Of a stretch of DNA of 64,000 nt, positions 61,550 through 64,000 are shown one piece after another. The translations under genes were made by a program, and so were the position numbers. The first letter of the stretch is position 1. The number at the start of each line of letters is the position of its first letter. The notes beneath the pieces were generated by a model that made no database searches, had not been told where the DNA came from, and worked only from the letters and a program-made list of their open reading frames with translations. The DNA is from Pollutimonas bauzanensis (GTDB lineage: Bacteria > Pseudomonadota > Gammaproteobacteria > Burkholderiales > Burkholderiaceae_B), in NCBI RefSeq assembly GCF_900129885.1, contig NZ_FQXE01000011.1, forward strand, positions 124,001-188,000. Direction: 5' to 3'.

Positions 61550-62719
61550 ATGAATTTCAATCAGCCCATCCGATTCTCGGTGGCGGCGGGGGCCCTAGGG
61601 CTCGCACTGCCCCTGCTTGCCTCGGCGCAGATCAAAGTCGGCATTACCGTTGCCAGCACCGGGCCGGCCGCGTCGCTCGGCATCCCCGAGCGCAATACGG
61701 TGGCGCTGCTGCCCACCGAAATCGCCGGCCAGAAGATCGAATACATTGTGCTCGACGACGGCACCGACACCACCGTCGCCGTCAAGAACATGCGCAAGCT
61801 GATTACCGATGACAAGGTCGATGTCGTGATAGGCACCTCGGTCACGCCGGGTTCGCTGGCCATGGTCGATGTGGCGGGCGAAACCAGCACGCCCATGATC
61901 AGCGTGGCGGCCAACGCCAAGATCGTCGAACCCGTGGAAGGCGCGCGCAAGTGGGTCTTCAAGACACCCCAGAATGATCAGTTGATGGCCAGCGCCCTGG
62001 CCGACGCCATGGCCAAGCAAGGCGTCAAGACCCTGGGCTTCATCGGCTACAGCGATGCCTACGGCGAAGGCTGGCTGAGTGTGATGACCGGCGCCGCCCA
62101 GGCCAAGGGCATCAAGATGGTGGCCGTCGAACGCTACGGCCGCAGCGACACCAGCGTGACCGGCCAGGCGCTCAAGCTTGTCGCCGCCAAGCCCGACGGC
62201 ATCCTGGTGGCGGGTTCGGGCACTCCGGTGGCCTTGCCGCAGCGCGAGCTCAAGAGCCGCGGCTACAAGGGCATCATGTATCAAACCCACGGCGCCGCCA
62301 ACAACGACGTGCTGCGCGTTTGCGGCAAGGACTGCAACGACATGATCCTGCCGGCCGGCCCGCTGCTGGTGGCCGACCAGCTGCCCGACAGCAATCCGGT
62401 CAAGAAAAGCGCGCTCGAATACAAAGTCAAGTACGAGGCCAAGTACGGCGCCGGCACCATCAATACCTTTGGCGGCCATCTGTGGGATGCCGGCCTGCTG
62501 GTCGCCGCGGCCATTCCCAACGCGCTCAAGACGGCCGCCAAGCCTGGCACGCCGCAGTTCCGCCAGGCGCTGCGCGACGCCCTGGAACAGATCAAGGACC
62601 TGCCGGCGTCCCAGGGGGTCTTCAACATGACGGCTACCGATCATGCCGGCTTCGACGAGCGCGCGCGCGTGATGGTCAAGGTGGTGGACGGCAAATGGAC
62701 GTATCAGCCCGATCTGTAA
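61550..62719 (+). CDS. Branched-chain amino acid type ABC substrate-binding protein
   Basis: Periplasmic binding protein of the LivK/periplasmic-binding-protein type 1 fold, 389 residues, signal peptide ending ASAQ. Segments GITVASTGPAASLGIPERN, VDVVIGTSVTPGSLAMVDVAGE, KTLGFIGYSDAYGEGWL and VAGSGTPVALPQRELKSRGYKG are characteristic. Ligand not identifiable; some members bind aromatic acids or amides. Followed by three hairpins and a LivH-type permease. Confidence 0.92.
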   Translation: MNFNQPIRFSVAAGALGLALPLLASAQIKVGITVASTGPAASLGIPERNTVALLPTEIAGQKIEYIVLDDGTDTTVAVKNMRKLITDDKVDVVIGTSVTPGSLAMVDVAGETSTPMISVAANAKIVEPVEGARKWVFKTPQNDQLMASALADAMAKQGVKTLGFIGYSDAYGEGWLSVMTGAAQAKGIKMVAVERYGRSDTSVTGQALKLVAAKPDGILVAGSGTPVALPQRELKSRGYKGIMYQTHGAANNDVLRVCGKDCNDMILPAGPLLVADQLPDSNPVKKSALEYKVKYEAKYGAGTINTFGGHLWDAGLLVAAAIPNALKTAAKPGTPQFRQALRDALEQIKDLPASQGVFNMTATDHAGFDERARVMVKVVDGKWTYQPDL

Positions 62720-62729
62720 TCCGTACAAT

Positions 62730-62872
62730 GGCAGGCCCGATCCGCATCCCGAGGTCGGGCCTGCCCGTGTTGGCTCGCCAACGCGCTGGGTAAGCTGATA
62801 CGAATACCGGCCTCATGGCCGGTATTTATTATCTTTGTCTGTAGCGGGGGCGCAAGGCAAGCCTGCGCCCCC
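62730..62872 (+). terminator. Three successive hairpins between binding protein and permease genes
   Basis: 62730-62765: 11-bp stem with a 14-nt loop. 62803-62826: 10-bp stem AATACCGGCC/GGCCGGTATT followed by a T-rich TATTATCTTT. 62846-62872: 9-bp stem GGGGGCGCA/TGCGCCCCC followed by TTGTT. The second and third resemble intrinsic terminators and probably lower permease expression relative to the binding protein. Confidence 0.75.
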
Positions 62873-62892
62873 TTGTTAGGGTGTTGTCCGAA

Positions 62893-63930
62893 ATGGATAC
62901 AACAATATTGCTGATACTGCTGCAGGACGGCGTCATGAACGGCGCCATCTATGCGCTGCTCGGCTTGGCGCTGGTCCTGGTGTTCGTGGTGACGCGCGTC
63001 ATTTTCATTCCGCAGGGCGAGTTCGTGGCATTCGGCGCCCTGACGCTGGCTTTCATGGTCAATGGCCGGATACCGGGGACCGTGAATTTGCTGCTGATCA
63101 TAGGCGCGGTCGTCTTTGCCGCGGAGGTCATCGCCGCGCTGCGCAGCGGCAACTGGTCGGGCATGGGCAAGATCTTTTCATGGTCATTGCTGCTGCCCAT
63201 AGGGCTGTATCTGCTCGCGCCCTATATCGTCGGCAAGGATACGCCGCTGTGGATCAATGTGCTGTTTTCCATGGCGCTGGTGGTGCCCCTGGGCCCCATG
63301 CTGTACCGCCTGGTTTACCAGCCGGTGGCGGAAGCCAGCGTGCTGGTGCTGCTGATCATTTCGGTCGCCGTGCATTTTGCCCTGACCGGGCTGGCTTTGG
63401 TGTTTTTCGGCGCGGAAGGCTGGCGCACCCCCGCATTCATGGAGGGCGAGGTGCAGATGGGCCCGGTAAGCTGGTCGGCCCAGACCTTCTTCGTGCTGGG
63501 CACTTGCGCCGTGCTGATCCTCGGGCTGTGGGTGTTCTTCGGCAAGACCCTCTACGGCCGCGCCTTGCGCGCGACGGCGGTCAACCGCAGGGGCGCGCGC
63601 CTGGTGGGCATAAGCACCAATATGTCGGGCAGTCTCACTTTCACGCTGGCGGCCGCCATCGGCGCGCTGTCCGGCATGCTGATCGCCCCTGTCACCACCG
63701 TCTACTACGACACCGGCTTCCTGATCGGCCTGAAGGGCTTTGTCGCCGCGATATTCGGCGGGCTGATCAGTTATCCCATTGCCGCCGGCGGCGCCCTGTT
63801 CGTGGGCATTCTGGAGGCCTTTTCCTCATTCTGGGCGAGCGCATATAAAGAGGTGATAGTGTTTACGCTGATTATCCCGGTGTTGTTGTGGCGTTCGTTC
63901 GGCGCGCACCATGCGGACGACGAGGAATAA
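62893..63930 (+). CDS. Branched-chain amino acid ABC permease, LivH type
   Basis: Inner-membrane permease of 345 residues from the ATG at 62893; a GTG at 62881 is an alternative. About eight helices, start LILLQDGVMNGAIYALLGLALVLVF and the conserved NRRGARLVGISTNMSG loop (EAA-type ATPase contact). Slightly longer than typical LivH (about 290-310). Confidence 0.93.
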   Translation: MDTTILLILLQDGVMNGAIYALLGLALVLVFVVTRVIFIPQGEFVAFGALTLAFMVNGRIPGTVNLLLIIGAVVFAAEVIAALRSGNWSGMGKIFSWSLLLPIGLYLLAPYIVGKDTPLWINVLFSMALVVPLGPMLYRLVYQPVAEASVLVLLIISVAVHFALTGLALVFFGAEGWRTPAFMEGEVQMGPVSWSAQTFFVLGTCAVLILGLWVFFGKTLYGRALRATAVNRRGARLVGISTNMSGSLTFTLAAAIGALSGMLIAPVTTVYYDTGFLIGLKGFVAAIFGGLISYPIAAGGALFVGILEAFSSFWASAYKEVIVFTLIIPVLLWRSFGAHHADDEE

Positions 63931-63933
63931 GCC

Positions 63934-64000
63934 ATGAACCGATTATTGCTTGCCGCCGTGGTGCTGGTATTGGCGGGTTTGCCCATGGTATCCGCCACCC
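63934..64000 (+). CDS. Second ABC permease, LivM type (5' end only)
   Basis: ATG at 63934, 3 nt after the LivH-type stop, opens a hydrophobic start MNRLLLAAVVLVLAGLPMVS. Only 22 residues are inside the window; the LivM assignment rests on position and hydrophobicity. Confidence 0.6.
   Translation, partial: MNRLLLAAVVLVLAGLPMVSAT

Overview
The window is chromosomal DNA of a high-GC betaproteobacterium, most likely from the order Burkholderiales, family Alcaligenaceae (Bordetella/Achromobacter/Pusillimonas relatives). Reasons are the general-porin type, the nuoA-N order followed by a DUF2818 gene, the msrB-yciB-bolA-parvulin cluster, the smc-zipA-ligA cluster and the OmpR/EnvZ pair resembling Bordetella RisA/RisS. 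The genus cannot be fixed from the sequence alone. I see no rRNA, tRNA, CRISPR array, insertion sequence, integrase or phage gene; nearly all of it is core chromosome.

Layout. 1-2292 (minus): bacterial NHEJ pair ku-ligD, with ligD cut by the window edge. 2381-4139 (minus): 5-dehydro-4-deoxyglucarate dehydratase (kdgD) under a FadR-type GntR regulator, with an identical 17-bp candidate operator in front of each gene. 4440-10123 (plus): a periplasmic imelysin / di-heme oxidoreductase / imelysin / DUF1513 locus behind a Fur-like box; four unrelated tandem-repeat arrays lie within 1.8 kb of it. 10612-11823: major porin with double stem-loop. 12277-26875: complete 14-subunit complex I operon nuoABCDEFGHIJKLMN, with an extended -10 promoter and an FNR-like box, followed by a DUF2818 membrane protein. 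27493-33327: a mechanosensitive channel, serB and a Fur-box-associated TonB siderophore receptor. 33579-38316: mfd, ispD, ispF. 38330-41710 (minus): ahpD, ahpC, envZ, ompR. 41969-44118 (plus): a fused tsaB-rimI gene and a family-4 uracil-DNA glycosylase. 44163-45479 (minus): lplT. 45738-52417 (plus): smc, zipA, ligA. 52428-58887 (minus): an accessory catabolic operon with an isochorismatase-fold hydrolase, the TRAP transporter DctP-DctQ-DctM, an aconitase-family hydratase and a LysR regulator. 59194-61232 (minus): msrB-yciB-bolA-parvulin. 61550 to the end (plus): a branched-chain amino acid type ABC transporter, running off the edge.

How the genes work together. Several blocks are functional units: end joining (Ku with LigD), NADH oxidation (complex I), peroxide defence (AhpC of the mycobacterial cysteine type with its reductant AhpD), isoprenoid synthesis (IspD, IspF), t6A and S18 modification (TsaB-RimI), and two loci with Fur-like boxes. 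The most unusual points are the repeat-riddled imelysin locus; the TRAP operon, whose aconitase-like enzyme has Ser in place of one [4Fe-4S] cysteine; the TsaB-RimI fusion; and a 24-residue insertion in the CTP loop of IspD. Functions rest on motifs and family knowledge; no database search was run.
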